Positions 50,440 to 63,199 are shown, counted from the stretch's first letter. The stretch is DNA of 64,000 bases from an uncultured Clostridia bacterium (GCA_947389015.1 CANDVA010000004.1:124001-188000); one strand, 5' to 3'. Made by a program: numbers and translations. Notes: generated by a model not told the origin, from the sequence alone.

Positions 50440-51693
50440 TTATTCGTAAAGCGGATACTTCTTTGTAAGCTCGGTGACCATTCCGCGAACCTTGTCGGCG
50501 CTGTTCTCGAAGTCCTTGGCAGTGAGGTAAATGCACTCGCCGATGATCTTCATATCGTCCTCTTTAAGACCGCGCGTCGTTACCGCGGGGGTGCCTATGC
50601 GCACGCCGCTCGTGAACGCGGGCTTCTGCGGGTCGTTGGGGATAGCGTTTTTGTTGACCGTGATATAAACCTCGTCGAGATGAGTTTCAAGCTCCTTGCC
50701 CGTGATACCGAAAGGACGGAGGTCTACGAGCATAAGATGATTGTCCGTGCCGCCCGAAACGAGATCGAAGCCCTTTTCGAGCAGAGTGTCCGCGAGGACC
50801 TTCGCGTTCTTGACTATCTGCTCTCCGTACGCCTTGAACTCGGGCTTTAAAGCCTCGCCGAAGCATACGGCCTTAGCCGCGATAACGTGCATAAGCGGAC
50901 CGCCCTGCGTACCGGGGAAAATAGCGGAATTTATCTTCTTCGCGAGATACTCGTTGTTGGTAAGGATAAGACCGCCGCGCGGACCGCGAAGCGTCTTGTG
51001 AGTAGTCGTCGTAACGATATCGGCGTAAGGAACGGGACTGGCGTGCTGACCAGACGCGACAAGTCCCGCGATATGCGCCATATCCACCATAAGATACGCG
51101 CCGACCGCTCTGGCGATAGAGGAGAGCTTTGCAAAATCGATCGCTCTCGGGTACGCGGAAGCGCCCGCAACGATAAGCTTGGGCTTGCACTTGTTCGCCT
51201 GCTTGTACAGCTCCTCGTAGTCTATAAAGCCGTCGTCGTTCGTGCCGTAGGGAACGAAGTTATATATCTTGCCGGAAATGTTTACGGGAGAACCGTGCGT
51301 AAGGTGTCCGCCGTGCGCGAGGCTCATGCCCATAACGGTGTCGCCGGGCTGAAGCAGAGCCACGTAAACGGCGGTGTTCGCCTGTGCGCCCGAGTGCGCC
51401 TGAACGTTCGCGAACTGCGCGCCGAACAGCTTTTTAGCGCGCTCTATCGCGATATTCTCCACGATATCAACGTCCTCGCAGCCGCCGTAGTAGCGCTTTC
51501 CGGGGTAGCCCTCCGCGTACTTGTTCGTGAGCACGCTGCCCATAGCCGCCATTACTGCGGGAGAAACGATGTTCTCGCTCGCGATAAGCTCGAGATTGCG
51601 CTTCTGACGCGCAAGCTCCAGACCCATTGCGTCGGCGACCTCCTTGTCGAAATTGCCCAAATAGCCGATAGTATCCACCAGATCGTTATACAT
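50440..51693 (-). CDS. glyA: Serine hydroxymethyltransferase
   Basis: PLP enzyme converting serine and tetrahydrofolate to glycine and methylene-THF. 417 residues. The PLP-lysine motif is [15 protein letters not shown], with [15 protein letters not shown] near the N-terminus and [12 protein letters not shown] near the C-terminus. AAAGGAG precedes the ATG. First gene of the glyA-methyltransferase-prs-rarA operon and preceded by a structured leader. Confidence 0.97.
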   Translation of the reverse strand: MYNDLVDTIGYLGNFDKEVADAMGLELARQKRNLELIASENIVSPAVMAAMGSVLTNKYAEGYPGKRYYGGCEDVDIVENIAIERAKKLFGAQFANVQAHSGAQANTAVYVALLQPGDTVMGMSLAHGGHLTHGSPVNISGKIYNFVPYGTNDDGFIDYEELYKQANKCKPKLIVAGASAYPRAIDFAKLSSIARAVGAYLMVDMAHIAGLVASGQHASPVPYADIVTTTTHKTLRGPRGGLILTNNEYLAKKINSAIFPGTQGGPLMHVIAAKAVCFGEALKPEFKAYGEQIVKNAKVLADTLLEKGFDLVSGGTDNHLMLVDLRPFGITGKELETHLDEVYITVNKNAIPNDPQKPAFTSGVRIGTPAVTTRGLKEDDMKIIGECIYLTAKDFENSADKVRGMVTELTKKYPLYE

Positions 51694-51733
51694 AGTTATC
51701 TCCTTTCAAGATACAGTGCCGTATTCAGACCGA

Positions 51734-51823
51734 CGAAAAACCCTCATCTGCTTCGTCAACCGCCCGAGCGGCAGCCACAAAGGCTTGCCGCGAAACGGTT
51801 TCCTCGCATATGAGGGTTTCTCG
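51734..51823 (-). ncRNA. Structured leader/attenuator of glyA
   Basis: On the minus strand a long-range stem of about 13 bp pairs CGAGAAACCCTCAT with ATGAGGGTTTTTCG. It encloses AACCG/CGGTT and a GCGGC-AGCC/GGCT-GCCGC hairpin. The 3' arm of the outer stem runs into a T5, so it doubles as a terminator-like element 40 nt before glyA. The architecture is riboswitch-like; I could not match it to the ZTP, THF, glycine or SAM classes. Confidence 0.6.
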
Positions 51824-51865
51824 AAAGTTTGAAAGCAAGCTTATTTCACATACCTATATAGTATA

Positions 51866-51894
51866 AGTATAACGCAAAATACGCGTTTTTTCAA
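51866..51894 (-). promoter_or_regulatory. Promoter of the glyA operon
   Basis: Minus strand TTGAAA (51889-51894), 17-nt spacer, TATACT (51866-51871). The transcript would carry the structured leader before glyA. Confidence 0.72.
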
Positions 51895-51967
51895 GCGCTT
51901 TTTTAAATTTATCATTTCGTACATTATCTTTCCAGAAAACTTGCAATTTTTGTACAAAATAACAAGC

Positions 51968-52312
51968 CTACGATTTTTTGAATATCGTATGAACGACAAA
52001 ATCCTTTTTTATGGACAAACACTCCCTTATAACCGCTTCTGTTTTACGGGATCTGCCGTCCCAGAATATGAGCACCTTGTCCGCTTCTCCGATAATGCTG
52101 CGGATAAACTCGGCAACCGCGCGATAATCTTTCAGTTTTTTATTTTCGGGTATGATCCTCCTATAATCCAGCCGGTGCGCGATCGCGTACTTGCATACAA
52201 AGAAATCGGCGCTGTTTAAATATCCCGTGATCAGCTCGGTCGTATTATCGGGGAGAAACCTTTTCAGATTGCCTATCGGGCACCCGCGTGTTCCTATTAC
52301 CGCTACTTTCAT
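51968..52312 (-). CDS. SLOG-family (DprA/LOG-like) protein, diverged copy
   Basis: A 114-residue Rossmann-like protein. MKVAVIGTRGCPIGNLKRFL and ADKVLIFWDGRSRKT match the upstream paralogue, but the GGARGID-type loop is replaced by ITGYLNSAD, so ligand binding may be altered. ATG 52312 has AAAGGATG upstream. Second gene of a two-gene operon. Function unknown; SLOG proteins bind nucleotides or their derivatives. Confidence 0.7.
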   Translation of the reverse strand: MKVAVIGTRGCPIGNLKRFLPDNTTELITGYLNSADFFVCKYAIAHRLDYRRIIPENKKLKDYRAVAEFIRSIIGEADKVLIFWDGRSRKTEAVIRECLSIKKDFVVHTIFKKS

Positions 52313-52330
52313 AATGATCATCCTTTTCTT

Positions 52331-52666
52331 TCAGCAGCCGGGCCTGATTATTTCAACGCTCACGCCCATTTTTTCACAGCTGTCTATTACAAACTTTGTT
52401 CCTCGGGAAGTACCGTCCCAGAACGCCAGCACAATATCCGCGTTTTCAATAATGGTGATATTGCGCTTCAGCGGCGCGGAGCGTCCGTATTTGTCATAAT
52501 CCGGAAGGAACTCCGTCAGCTTGATACCGTGCGCGAGAGCGTATTCGCGGGCACATCTGTCAATGCCCCTCGCGCCGCCCGAGACTATCTCGGTCGTGTT
52601 GTCGGGGAGGTATTTCCCCAAGTCGTTTACCTTAAGACCTCTTGAACCTATTACTGCTACTTTCAT
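52331..52666 (-). CDS. SLOG-family (DprA/LOG-like) protein
   Basis: A 111-residue single-domain SLOG protein. The nucleotide-binding features are VAVIGSRGLKVNDLGKYLP, IVSGGARGID and NADIVLAFWDGTSRGT, as in DUF2493/YspA-like proteins. GGAGGAC precedes the ATG. It is followed by a diverged copy 18 nt downstream. Standalone SLOG domains can be sensors of nucleotide signals; no effector gene is adjacent. Confidence 0.75.
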   Translation of the reverse strand: MKVAVIGSRGLKVNDLGKYLPDNTTEIVSGGARGIDRCAREYALAHGIKLTEFLPDYDKYGRSAPLKRNITIIENADIVLAFWDGTSRGTKFVIDSCEKMGVSVEIIRPGC

Positions 52667-52698
52667 TTTTTGTCCTCCTATATTAGATTTCTACCACC

Positions 52699-52727
52699 AT
52701 TATACCACCTTTTTAGATAAATTGCAA
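52699..52727 (-). promoter_or_regulatory. Promoter of the SLOG pair
   Basis: Minus strand TTGCAA (52722-52727), 17-nt spacer, TATAAT (52699-52704). Confidence 0.65.
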
Positions 52728-52779
52728 TATATTTGTTATAATAAAATTGGCATCAAAATAGTGGAATAAAGGTGAAATT

Positions 52780-52962
52780 ATGGATGATAAAATAGTAAGA
52801 TGTACACTTCGTATGGATAGAAAGTTATTTGCTAAATTCCGTTATGTAGCAGAATATGAAGGTCGTTCAGCAAATAAAGCCATAGTACAAATGATTAAAA
52901 AACGTGTTGAAAAGTTTGAAAAAGAACACGGGGAAATAATTCTTAATGATGACGACAAATAA
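52780..52962 (+). CDS. Arc-type ribbon-helix-helix protein
   Basis: A 60-residue DNA-binding protein: IVRCTLRMDRKLFAKFRYVAEYEGRSANKAIVQMIKKRVEKFEKE matches the Arc/RHH fold. The gene is clearly more A+T-rich than its neighbours, suggesting transfer. It has its own strong terminator. Could be an orphan antitoxin or a mobile-element regulator. Confidence 0.8.
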   Translation: MDDKIVRCTLRMDRKLFAKFRYVAEYEGRSANKAIVQMIKKRVEKFEKEHGEIILNDDDK

Positions 52963-52999
52963 AAAACGGTGTTGAGCGAAAAACTCAACACCGTTTTTT
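52962..52999 (+). terminator. Terminator of the RHH gene
   Basis: ACGGTGTTGAG/CTCAACACCGT 11-bp stem with a seven-nt loop and T6. Confidence 0.92.
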
Positions 53000-53032
53000 A
53001 TATTTTCGCCGCCGCATACTCGGGTTTATGCA

Positions 53033-53245
53033 TTATATTCCCAGTTCCTTAAACATATCATCTACGGACTCATATCCATGCGATTTTCCGCTTTTTATCA
53101 TTTCCTCGATTTCTTCCATAGCCGCAATGGTTTCGGCATTGGGAACCTCAACATCTAAGGCAGACGGTATGTGCTGCTCTTTTACACTCGGAGCCTGTTT
53201 CTTCAAGGTGCCGTCCTTGCTGAGACATAATGATAAATCTTCCAT
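53033..53245 (-). CDS. RelB/DinJ-like antitoxin-type protein, no toxin nearby
   Basis: 70 residues from ATG 53245 with GGTGGT upstream. The C-terminal half VPNAETIAAMEEIEEMIKSG ending in YESVDDMFKELGI is typical of RelB/DinJ antitoxins. The N-terminal RHH DNA-binding part is absent or replaced (MEDLSLCLSKDGTLKKQ). No RelE/YafQ-like toxin gene adjoins it, so it is an orphan or a remnant of a toxin-antitoxin pair. Confidence 0.65.
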   Translation of the reverse strand: MEDLSLCLSKDGTLKKQAPSVKEQHIPSALDVEVPNAETIAAMEEIEEMIKSGKSHGYESVDDMFKELGI

Positions 53246-53304
53246 ATTAACACCACCTCTGCGTTGTATCACAATGTTTATACCTTGTCAATACATTGCA
53301 ATAA

Positions 53305-54387
53305 TCAAATAAACTCCGCGATCTTCGTGCCCATTTCCGAGCAGGACACGAGCGTCATTCCCTCGCTCATGATATCGCCCGTGCGGAAGCCCGCCTCGAG
53401 AACGCCGTTGACCGCGCTCTCCACCGCGTCCGCCTCCTTGTCGAGCTTGAACGAATAGCGCAGCATCATAGCCGCCGAAAGTATCGTCGCTATGGGGTTC
53501 GCCTTGTTCTGCCCCGCGATATCGGGCGCGGAGCCGCCGCTCGGCTCGTACAGTCCAAAGCTCGTTTCGTTCATGCTCGCGCTCGCCAGCATTCCGATAG
53601 AACCCGTTATCATCGACGCCTCGTCGGAGAGGATATCGCCGAACATATTCTCGGTCACCATAACGTCAAACTGCGCGGGGTCTTTTACAAGCTGCATTGC
53701 GCTGTTGTCGACGAGCATATGCTCCAGCTTTACCTCGGGATAGTCGCGGGCTACCTCTTCGACCACCTTGCGCCATAGCCGCGAGCTGTCGAGAACGTTC
53801 GCCTTGTCGACGCTCGTCACCTTTTTACGGCGCTGCATAGCCACCTCGAACGCCTTTTTCGCGATACGGCGTATCTCCGGCTCGCTGTATTCGAGAGTGT
53901 CCACCGCCGTCATTACGCCGTTTTTCTCCTCGGTATAGCGCTTTCCGAAGTACAGACCGCCCGTAAGCTCGCGCATAATGAGCATATCAAAGCCCTTGGA
54001 GCTTATCTCCTTTTTCAGCGGGCAAGCGTCGGACAACTGCCTGAACAGCAGGCACGGACGCAGGTTCGCGAACAGCCCCAGCGCCTTGCGAAGCCCCAGA
54101 AGCCCCGCCTCGGGACGCAGGTTCGCGGGGAGCTTATACCACGGAGACGTGGTGGTGTCGCCGCCTATGCTGCCCATAAGCACCGCGTCCGCCGCCTTGC
54201 AACGCTCGATAGTCTCATCGGTGAGCGGCACGCCGTTCGCGTCGATAGAGCAGCCGCCCATAAGGAGCTGCTCGTAGTTGAATTTGTGACCGTATTTCTC
54301 CGCGACCTTATCAAGCACCTTCATTGCCTCGGCGACAATTTCCGGTCCGATACCGTCGCCCTTTATGACTGCGATATTCTTTTCCAT
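53305..54387 (-). CDS. leuB: 3-isopropylmalate dehydrogenase
   Basis: NAD-dependent oxidative decarboxylation of 3-isopropylmalate in leucine synthesis. 360 residues. Starts [33 protein letters not shown] is the IPMDH-specific substrate loop and [19 protein letters not shown] the metal/NAD region. Last gene of the leuC-leuD-GNAT-leuB operon. Confidence 0.96.
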   Translation of the reverse strand: MEKNIAVIKGDGIGPEIVAEAMKVLDKVAEKYGHKFNYEQLLMGGCSIDANGVPLTDETIERCKAADAVLMGSIGGDTTTSPWYKLPANLRPEAGLLGLRKALGLFANLRPCLLFRQLSDACPLKKEISSKGFDMLIMRELTGGLYFGKRYTEEKNGVMTAVDTLEYSEPEIRRIAKKAFEVAMQRRKKVTSVDKANVLDSSRLWRKVVEEVARDYPEVKLEHMLVDNSAMQLVKDPAQFDVMVTENMFGDILSDEASMITGSIGMLASASMNETSFGLYEPSGGSAPDIAGQNKANPIATILSAAMMLRYSFKLDKEADAVESAVNGVLEAGFRTGDIMSEGMTLVSCSEMGTKIAEFI

Positions 54388-54403
54388 ATCCGTTTCCTTT
54401 CGA

Positions 54404-54901
54404 TTAAAAGTCGATAGTGTAAATTACTCTCGTTACGTCGTCAAACTTTCGGCTAACGGCGGTTTTCCGCTCCCTGAAGCCGAATTTCTCATAAAATCTC
54501 CGCGCGCTTGCGTTCTTTTCCGCAGTGTCGAGCACCGCGCTTTTGTAGCCCTTTCCGCGCATTTTCCTTAAGGTATGCGAGAGCAGCTTCCTGCCAAGCC
54601 CCTTGTGCTGCCACTCGGGGAGAACATACAACAGCATTATCTCCGCGTACCCCTCGAACGCCTTTTCCTCGCAGGTCTGCGCCGCGCACACCGCCGTTAT
54701 TTCACCGTCGCAGAGCAGCACGAACACGTCCTTGCCGCCGTTAAGTAAATTTGTAAAGCTCTCGCGGCGGTAATCGCCCGTAAACGCGGCTATCTGCCCG
54801 GGCGAGAATATGTCCTTGTAGTTTTCGCGCCACGCTTTATCGAGCACTTGGGACATTCCCTCAACGTCGGGGAGCGCGGCGGGTCTGATGTCGATCCTCA
54901 T
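54404..54901 (-). CDS. GNAT-family N-acetyltransferase inside the leu operon
   Basis: A 165-residue acetyltransferase: beta-4 [11 protein letters not shown], motif [18 protein letters not shown], motif [15 protein letters not shown]. It starts 1 nt after leuD and precedes leuB by 16 nt, so it is cotranscribed with leucine genes. Substrate unknown; nothing shows a role in leucine synthesis. Confidence 0.88.
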   Translation of the reverse strand: MRIDIRPAALPDVEGMSQVLDKAWRENYKDIFSPGQIAAFTGDYRRESFTNLLNGGKDVFVLLCDGEITAVCAAQTCEEKAFEGYAEIMLLYVLPEWQHKGLGRKLLSHTLRKMRGKGYKSAVLDTAEKNASARRFYEKFGFRERKTAVSRKFDDVTRVIYTIDF

Positions 54902-54902
54902 A

Positions 54903-55382
54903 TCATTTAAGCGAGTTCAGCAGTCCGCCCTTGTTTATTATCTCCTTGATAAAATCGGGGAACGGCTGAGCTTGGTAGGTCTTGTTTTTGGTGATATTCG
55001 TGATCATTCCCGTGTCGAAGTCGATCTCGACCTCGTTGCCCGCGTCGATATCCTTTGCCGCCTCGTCACATTCGAGTATCGGCAGCCCGATATTTATCGC
55101 GTTGCGGTAGAAAATACGCGCGAACGTCGACGCGATAACGCACCCCACGCCGCTCGCCTTTATCGCGATAGGCGCGTGCTCGCGGGAGCTGCCGCAGCCG
55201 AAATTCATATTTGCGACGATGATGTCTCCGTCCTTGACGTTCTTGACGAAATCCTTGTCGATATCCTCCATGCAGTGAGAAGCAAGCTCCTTATGGTCGG
55301 AGGTGTTGAGATAACGCGCGGGAATAATTACGTCCGTATCCACGTTATCGCCGAATTTATGTACTGTTCCGTGTGCTTTCAT
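54903..55382 (-). CDS. leuD: 3-isopropylmalate dehydratase small subunit
   Basis: Small subunit of isopropylmalate isomerase, 159 residues. [15 protein letters not shown] and [19 protein letters not shown] are the aconitase swivel-domain signatures. Of the clostridial/archaeal short type. Follows leuC by 6 nt. Confidence 0.96.
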   Translation of the reverse strand: MKAHGTVHKFGDNVDTDVIIPARYLNTSDHKELASHCMEDIDKDFVKNVKDGDIIVANMNFGCGSSREHAPIAIKASGVGCVIASTFARIFYRNAINIGLPILECDEAAKDIDAGNEVEIDFDTGMITNITKNKTYQAQPFPDFIKEIINKGGLLNSLK

Positions 55383-55388
55383 TATAGT

Positions 55389-56663
55389 TTAGCCCTCCTG
55401 TACGTTAGAAATGTAACCCGTCAAAGCGCTTGCCGCCGCGATCGCGGGGCTTGCAAGATATACCTCCGAGGTCGTGTCGCCCATTCTTCCCACAAAGTTG
55501 CGGTTTGTCGTGGAAACAGCGCGTTCATGAGGCGCGAGTATTCCCATATGACCGCCGAGACACGGTCCGCACGTCGGCGCGGAAACTACCATGCCCGCCT
55601 CGACGAATATCTCAAGCAAGCCGTTTCTGAGCGCGTCAAGATATATCTGCTGTGTCGCGGGGATAACGATAGCGCGCACTCCCTTAGCCACCTTCTTGCC
55701 CTTAACGACAGCCGCCGCGGCCTCGAGATCGCTGTAACGGCCGTTGGTGCAGGAGCCGATAACTACCTGATCGATCTTTATACCGAGCTTTTCAGCCTCG
55801 TCGATCGTCTTTGTGTTCTCGGGGAGATGCGGGAAAGCTACGGTCGGCTTTATCGTTGACAGGTCGATATCGATAACGCGGTTGTAATGCGCGTCGGGGT
55901 CAGCCTTGAACGTCTCAAAGGTTCTGTCCGTTCTTCCCTTTACATAGTCGAGAGTTACCTCGTCGACCTCGAAAATGCCGTTCTTCGCGCCCGCCTCGAT
56001 AGCCATATTCGCCATACAGAGCCTGTCGTCCATGGAGAGGTTCTTCAACCCCTCGCCCGTGAACTCCATCGACTGATACAGAGCGCCGTCAACGCCTATC
56101 ATTCCGATAATGTGGAGAATTACGTCCTTGCCGCTCACCCACTTGTTGAGCTTGCCCGTAAGGTTGAATTTGATCGCGCCAGGTACCTTGAACCACGCCT
56201 CGCCCGTAGCCATGCCCGCCGCCATATCGGTCGAGCCTACGCCCGTCGAGAACGCTCCCAGAGCGCCGTATGTACAGGTGTGCGAGTCCGCGCCGATAAC
56301 GCAGTCGCTTGGTACGACCAAGCCTTTTTCGGGCAGAAGAGCATGCTCTATGCCGACGTTGCCCACGTCGTAGAAATTCACGATATCGTACTTATCCGCG
56401 AAGCTTCTGCACTGCTGACACTGAATAGCCGCCTTGATGTCCTTATTCGGCGTAAAGTGATCCATTACGAGCGATATCTTACTCTTGTCGAATACGCCCG
56501 TAAAGCCGTTTTTGTTAAACTCGTTGATCGCGACGGGACTTGTGATATCGTTGCCGAGAACCATATCCAGCTTAGCCTTTATAAGCTGCCCCTCGGTAAC
56601 GCTCTCAAGACCTGCATGCTTCGCGAGTATTTTTTGCGTCATTGTCATTCCCGATTTGCCCAT
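55389..56663 (-). CDS. leuC: 3-isopropylmalate dehydratase large subunit
   Basis: Fe-S aconitase-family subunit converting 2- to 3-isopropylmalate. 424 residues. [23 protein letters not shown] and the cluster ligands in [14 protein letters not shown] and [10 protein letters not shown] are intact. GGAGGG precedes ATG 56663; ATG 56648 is possible. First gene of the operon, with a TTTACA-N17-TATAAT promoter and only a short leader. Confidence 0.96.
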   Translation of the reverse strand: MGKSGMTMTQKILAKHAGLESVTEGQLIKAKLDMVLGNDITSPVAINEFNKNGFTGVFDKSKISLVMDHFTPNKDIKAAIQCQQCRSFADKYDIVNFYDVGNVGIEHALLPEKGLVVPSDCVIGADSHTCTYGALGAFSTGVGSTDMAAGMATGEAWFKVPGAIKFNLTGKLNKWVSGKDVILHIIGMIGVDGALYQSMEFTGEGLKNLSMDDRLCMANMAIEAGAKNGIFEVDEVTLDYVKGRTDRTFETFKADPDAHYNRVIDIDLSTIKPTVAFPHLPENTKTIDEAEKLGIKIDQVVIGSCTNGRYSDLEAAAAVVKGKKVAKGVRAIVIPATQQIYLDALRNGLLEIFVEAGMVVSAPTCGPCLGGHMGILAPHERAVSTTNRNFVGRMGDTTSEVYLASPAIAAASALTGYISNVQEG

Positions 56664-56701
56664 TGTTGTTCCCTCCTGAAATATTTTAAATATACATTTT
56701 T

Positions 56702-56730
56702 ATTATAACACTTTTTTTCCGTTCTGTAAA
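56702..56730 (-). promoter_or_regulatory. Promoter of the leuC-leuD-GNAT-leuB operon
   Basis: Minus strand TTTACA (56725-56730), 17-nt spacer, TATAAT (56702-56707). The leader is too short for a T-box. Confidence 0.72.
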
Positions 56731-56748
56731 GGTCTTTTCCGAAAATTT

Positions 56749-56783
56749 GCGGTCTTTTGAGCTATTGCACTGCAAAAGACCGC
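56749..56783 (-). terminator. Terminator after gatB
   Basis: GCGGTCTTTTG/CAAAAGACCGC 11-bp stem with a 13-nt loop; minus strand continues AAATTTTC. It separates the gat genes from the leu promoter. Confidence 0.8.
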
Positions 56784-56794
56784 GCGTTATTATA

Positions 56795-58228
56795 TCAGCC
56801 GTTCAGGTATTTCAATACCAATTCCTTGCACTTCGCGGGGTTTGCCTGACCCTTCGATGCTTTCATACACTGCCCGACAAGGAATCCGAGCGCGTTGGTC
56901 TTGCCGCCGCGGTAGTCGTCGACCGACTTTTGATTTGCCGCCATGACCTCGTTTACGAGCTTTTCGATCGCGCTGTCGTCGGATATCTGCACCAAGCCCT
57001 TTTCCTCGATAACCTTGTCGATATCGGCGTTGTTTTGGATTATCTCCTCGAAGATGATCTTGCCCGAATTATTTGATATCTTGCCGCTTTCGATAAGCGT
57101 GATTATCTTCACAAGCTTTTCCGCGGTAAGGTTGCTGTCGGCAATGTCCTTGCCCGTTTCGTTCATATATTTGGAAACGTCAGCGAGCACCCAGTTGGAC
57201 ACATTCTTCGCGGTGCAGCCGCCCAGTTTTATGCACTCGTCGAACAGACGGCAGCGCGGCAGATTCTCCGCGATAAGCTCCGCGTCTACCTGAGACAGCC
57301 CCAATTCCTTGACATAGCGCTTTATCTTCGCGTTGGGCAGCTCGGGCAGCGAATTTTTAAGCTCCTCTACCCTCTCGAGCGGCATATAGATCGTGGTAAG
57401 GTCGGGCTCGGGGAAGTAGCGGTAATCCTGCGCGTCCTCCTTGGAGCGGAGCAGGATATTCATTCCCTTTTGGTCGTCCCAGCGCCGCGTTTCCTGATAG
57501 ATCTCTTCCCCGCGCTCCAACGCTTCTATCTGGCGGTTTGCTTCATAATCGATAGCCCGCATTGCACCCGAGAACGAGTTGACGTTCTTCATCTCGACGC
57601 GCTTGCCGAATTCGGTCGAACCCTTGGGACGAACGGAAACGTTCACGTCGCAGCGGATAGAGCCCTCCTGCATTTTACAGTCGGAGATGTCGATGTACTG
57701 CAATATCGACTTCAAGGTATCAAGGTACGCCTTCGCCTCGGCGCTGGAGCGCATATCGGGCTCGGAAACTATCTCGATAAGCGGGACGCCGCAGCGGTTG
57801 AAGTCGACGAGCGAGCCTTGGAAAGCGTCGTTATGCAGCATTTTGCCCGCGTCCTCCTCGATATGGATACGCGTGATGCCTATGCGCTTTTCCTCGCCGT
57901 TCATCATTATCTCGACATATCCGTTTTCGCAGAGCGGGATATCTGCCTGCGATATCTGGTACGCCTTGGGCAGGTCGGGATAGAAGTAATTCTTTCTGTC
58001 CTGCTTGCAGACGTTGTTTATCGAGCAATTGGTCGCGTGACCCATTTTCACCGCGTATTCGACAACCTTTTCGTTAAGCGTCGGGAGCGTTCCCGGCATA
58101 CCCGTGCATATCGGGCATATCTGGGTGTTTACCTCAAGTCCGAACGCATTTTTGCAATTACAGTATATCTTGGTCTTGGTGTTCAGCTCGGCATGGACCT
58201 CAAGACCCACTATCGTTTCATATTCCAT
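56795..58228 (-). CDS. gatB: Asp/Glu-tRNA amidotransferase subunit B
   Basis: tRNA-binding and kinase subunit of GatCAB, which makes Gln-tRNA(Gln) or Asn-tRNA(Asn) from misacylated precursors. 477 residues. VGLEVHAELNTKTKIYCNC and CPICTGMPGTLP open the catalytic cradle, with the zinc-type Cys pairs; the C-terminal YqeY-like tail domain ends ALGFLVGQCMKASKGQANP. Follows gatA by 13 nt. Confidence 0.97.
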   Translation of the reverse strand: MEYETIVGLEVHAELNTKTKIYCNCKNAFGLEVNTQICPICTGMPGTLPTLNEKVVEYAVKMGHATNCSINNVCKQDRKNYFYPDLPKAYQISQADIPLCENGYVEIMMNGEEKRIGITRIHIEEDAGKMLHNDAFQGSLVDFNRCGVPLIEIVSEPDMRSSAEAKAYLDTLKSILQYIDISDCKMQEGSIRCDVNVSVRPKGSTEFGKRVEMKNVNSFSGAMRAIDYEANRQIEALERGEEIYQETRRWDDQKGMNILLRSKEDAQDYRYFPEPDLTTIYMPLERVEELKNSLPELPNAKIKRYVKELGLSQVDAELIAENLPRCRLFDECIKLGGCTAKNVSNWVLADVSKYMNETGKDIADSNLTAEKLVKIITLIESGKISNNSGKIIFEEIIQNNADIDKVIEEKGLVQISDDSAIEKLVNEVMAANQKSVDDYRGGKTNALGFLVGQCMKASKGQANPAKCKELVLKYLNG

Positions 58229-58241
58229 CGTGTCGTCCCCC

Positions 58242-59693
58242 TTATACGTTTACGGGCTTTGCTTCGCCGTAATTGTTCTCGACTGCGAGCGCCGCGTTCA
58301 AAAGCGTCTGTTCGCTGAACTTTCGACCGATAAACTGCAAGCCCACAGGCATATTATTCACCCTGCCGCACGGTACGCTTATCGCGGGCAGACCCGCGAT
58401 ATTGACCGTTACGGTGCAGATGTCGGCGGCGTACATCTTGGTCGGGTCGCCGATGTTCTCGCCGAGCTTGAACGCCGTAGCGGGAGTTGCGGGAGTAGCT
58501 ATCACGTCGCACTTCTCAAACGCCGCGTTGAATTCCTTGACTATCTCTATCGCCACGAGCTTTGCTTTTTTGTAGTACGCGTCGAAGAAGCCGCTCGACA
58601 ACACGAACGTGCCGAGCATTATGCGGCGCTTTACCTCGTCGCCAAAGCCCTCGCTGCGCGTTTTCTCGTACATATCTATAAGGCTGTCGTAATTCTCGGT
58701 GCGGTAGCCGTACTTTACGCCGTCAAAGCGCGCAAGGTTCGAGCTTGCCTCCGCCGAGGAGATGATGTAGTATGCGTTAAGAGCGTATCCGGTGCTGGGC
58801 AGCGAGATATTCACGATCTGCGCGCCCTGCTTTTCAAGCTCCTTGACCGCGTTCATAACGGTCTCCTTGACCGAATTATCAACGCCGTCGCCGTAATATT
58901 CCTCCGGAATACCGATCTTCAAGCCCTTTACATCGCTGTTGAGCAGCGCGGTGAAATCGGGATATTCGCGGTCTGCGGAGGTCGCGTCCATATTGTCGTG
59001 ACCGCAGATAACGCCGTACAGCATTGCCGTGTCGGTGACGTTTCTGCCGAACGGACCTATCTGGTCGAGCGAGCTTGCGAACGCTACAAGACCGTAGCGC
59101 GAAACGCTGCCGTAAGTAGGCTTCAAGCCGACTACTCCGCAGTATGAGGCGGGCATTCTGATAGAGCCGCCCGTGTCGGAGCCGAGCGAGATGACCGCCG
59201 AGCCAGCCGCGACAGCCGCCGCCGAACCTCCCGAGGAGCCGCCCGGAACACAGTCAAGGTTATGCGGATTGTGCGTTTTCTTGAAGTAGGAATTCTCGGT
59301 GGACGAGCCCATGGCGAATTCGTCCATATTCAGCTTGCCCGTTACCACCATATCCGCGGCGTTGACCTTTTTCATAACAAACGCGTCAAACGGCGGAACA
59401 TAATTATACAGCATTTTAGACGCACAGGTCGTCAGCAGCCCCTTTGTACTGATGTTGTCCTTGATACCGATGGGAATTCCCGCGAGCGGGTGAAGCGTTT
59501 CCTTTGCGCGTTTTTCGTCGACCTCGCGCGCCTTTTTCAGCGCCTCCTCGGCGCATACCGTCAGATATGCGCCGACCTTTTCATCTGTTGCCGCCGCCCT
59601 GTCGAGCACGGACTTGGTAAGCTCCTCGCTGCTGCATTTCTTCTCGGAAAGCATTTTTGACAGCTCGTGAGCCGAATATTCGTAAAGTTCCAT
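58242..59693 (-). CDS. gatA: Asp/Glu-tRNA amidotransferase subunit A
   Basis: Amidase-signature subunit releasing ammonia from glutamine. 483 residues. The catalytic Lys lies in GIPIGIKDNISTKG and the cis-Ser/Ser pair in PGGSSGGSAAAVAAG...SDTGGSIRMPASYCG. AAAGGAAT precedes the ATG. Follows gatC by 17 nt. Confidence 0.97.
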   Translation of the reverse strand: MELYEYSAHELSKMLSEKKCSSEELTKSVLDRAAATDEKVGAYLTVCAEEALKKAREVDEKRAKETLHPLAGIPIGIKDNISTKGLLTTCASKMLYNYVPPFDAFVMKKVNAADMVVTGKLNMDEFAMGSSTENSYFKKTHNPHNLDCVPGGSSGGSAAAVAAGSAVISLGSDTGGSIRMPASYCGVVGLKPTYGSVSRYGLVAFASSLDQIGPFGRNVTDTAMLYGVICGHDNMDATSADREYPDFTALLNSDVKGLKIGIPEEYYGDGVDNSVKETVMNAVKELEKQGAQIVNISLPSTGYALNAYYIISSAEASSNLARFDGVKYGYRTENYDSLIDMYEKTRSEGFGDEVKRRIMLGTFVLSSGFFDAYYKKAKLVAIEIVKEFNAAFEKCDVIATPATPATAFKLGENIGDPTKMYAADICTVTVNIAGLPAISVPCGRVNNMPVGLQFIGRKFSEQTLLNAALAVENNYGEAKPVNV

Positions 59694-59710
59694 TGTTCAG
59701 TATTCCTTTC

Positions 59711-60001
59711 TCATTCTACCGTCTTGGGGACTACCACGCAGCCCGCCTGCATTTTCGGCGCGTTCGCCAGAAGCTCGCTGCGCGTGAGCTTGTCCGTTCC
59801 GAGAGCCTCGGTGGTGCCCTCAACGTCCTCGCGGAGCTTCATGGGGTGCTCGGGGTCGAGACCCGATGCGTCGCCCGATACCTCTGGGAGCTGCTCCACC
59901 ATTGCAACTATGCTCTCCATATCTTTCTCAAATTTCGCCAGCTTGTCGTCCTCAATACGCAGACGAGCAAGCTTTGCGAGATGTTTTACATCAATGCTCA
60001 T
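59711..60001 (-). CDS. gatC: Asp/Glu-tRNA amidotransferase subunit C
   Basis: Stabilising subunit of GatCAB, 96 residues from ATG 60001 with GGGAGGAA upstream. VKHLAKLARLRIEDDKLAKFEKDMESIV and LREDVEGTTEAL are family features. Heads the gatCAB set. Confidence 0.95.
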   Translation of the reverse strand: MSIDVKHLAKLARLRIEDDKLAKFEKDMESIVAMVEQLPEVSGDASGLDPEHPMKLREDVEGTTEALGTDKLTRSELLANAPKMQAGCVVVPKTVE

Positions 60002-60018
60002 TTCTATTCCTCCCGATC

Positions 60019-63199
<3,181 letters not shown>

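Noticed and set aside
51734-51823. ZTP (pfl) riboswitch in front of glyA
   Set aside because: The conserved 5' part with GUGACUGGCG is absent, although glyA is a typical target.
54888-55859. 323-aa plus-strand ORF
   Set aside because: Antisense shadow of leuD/leuC.
58104-59147. 347-aa plus-strand ORF
   Set aside because: Antisense shadow of gatA/gatB; composition rich in Arg/Val without recognisable motifs.
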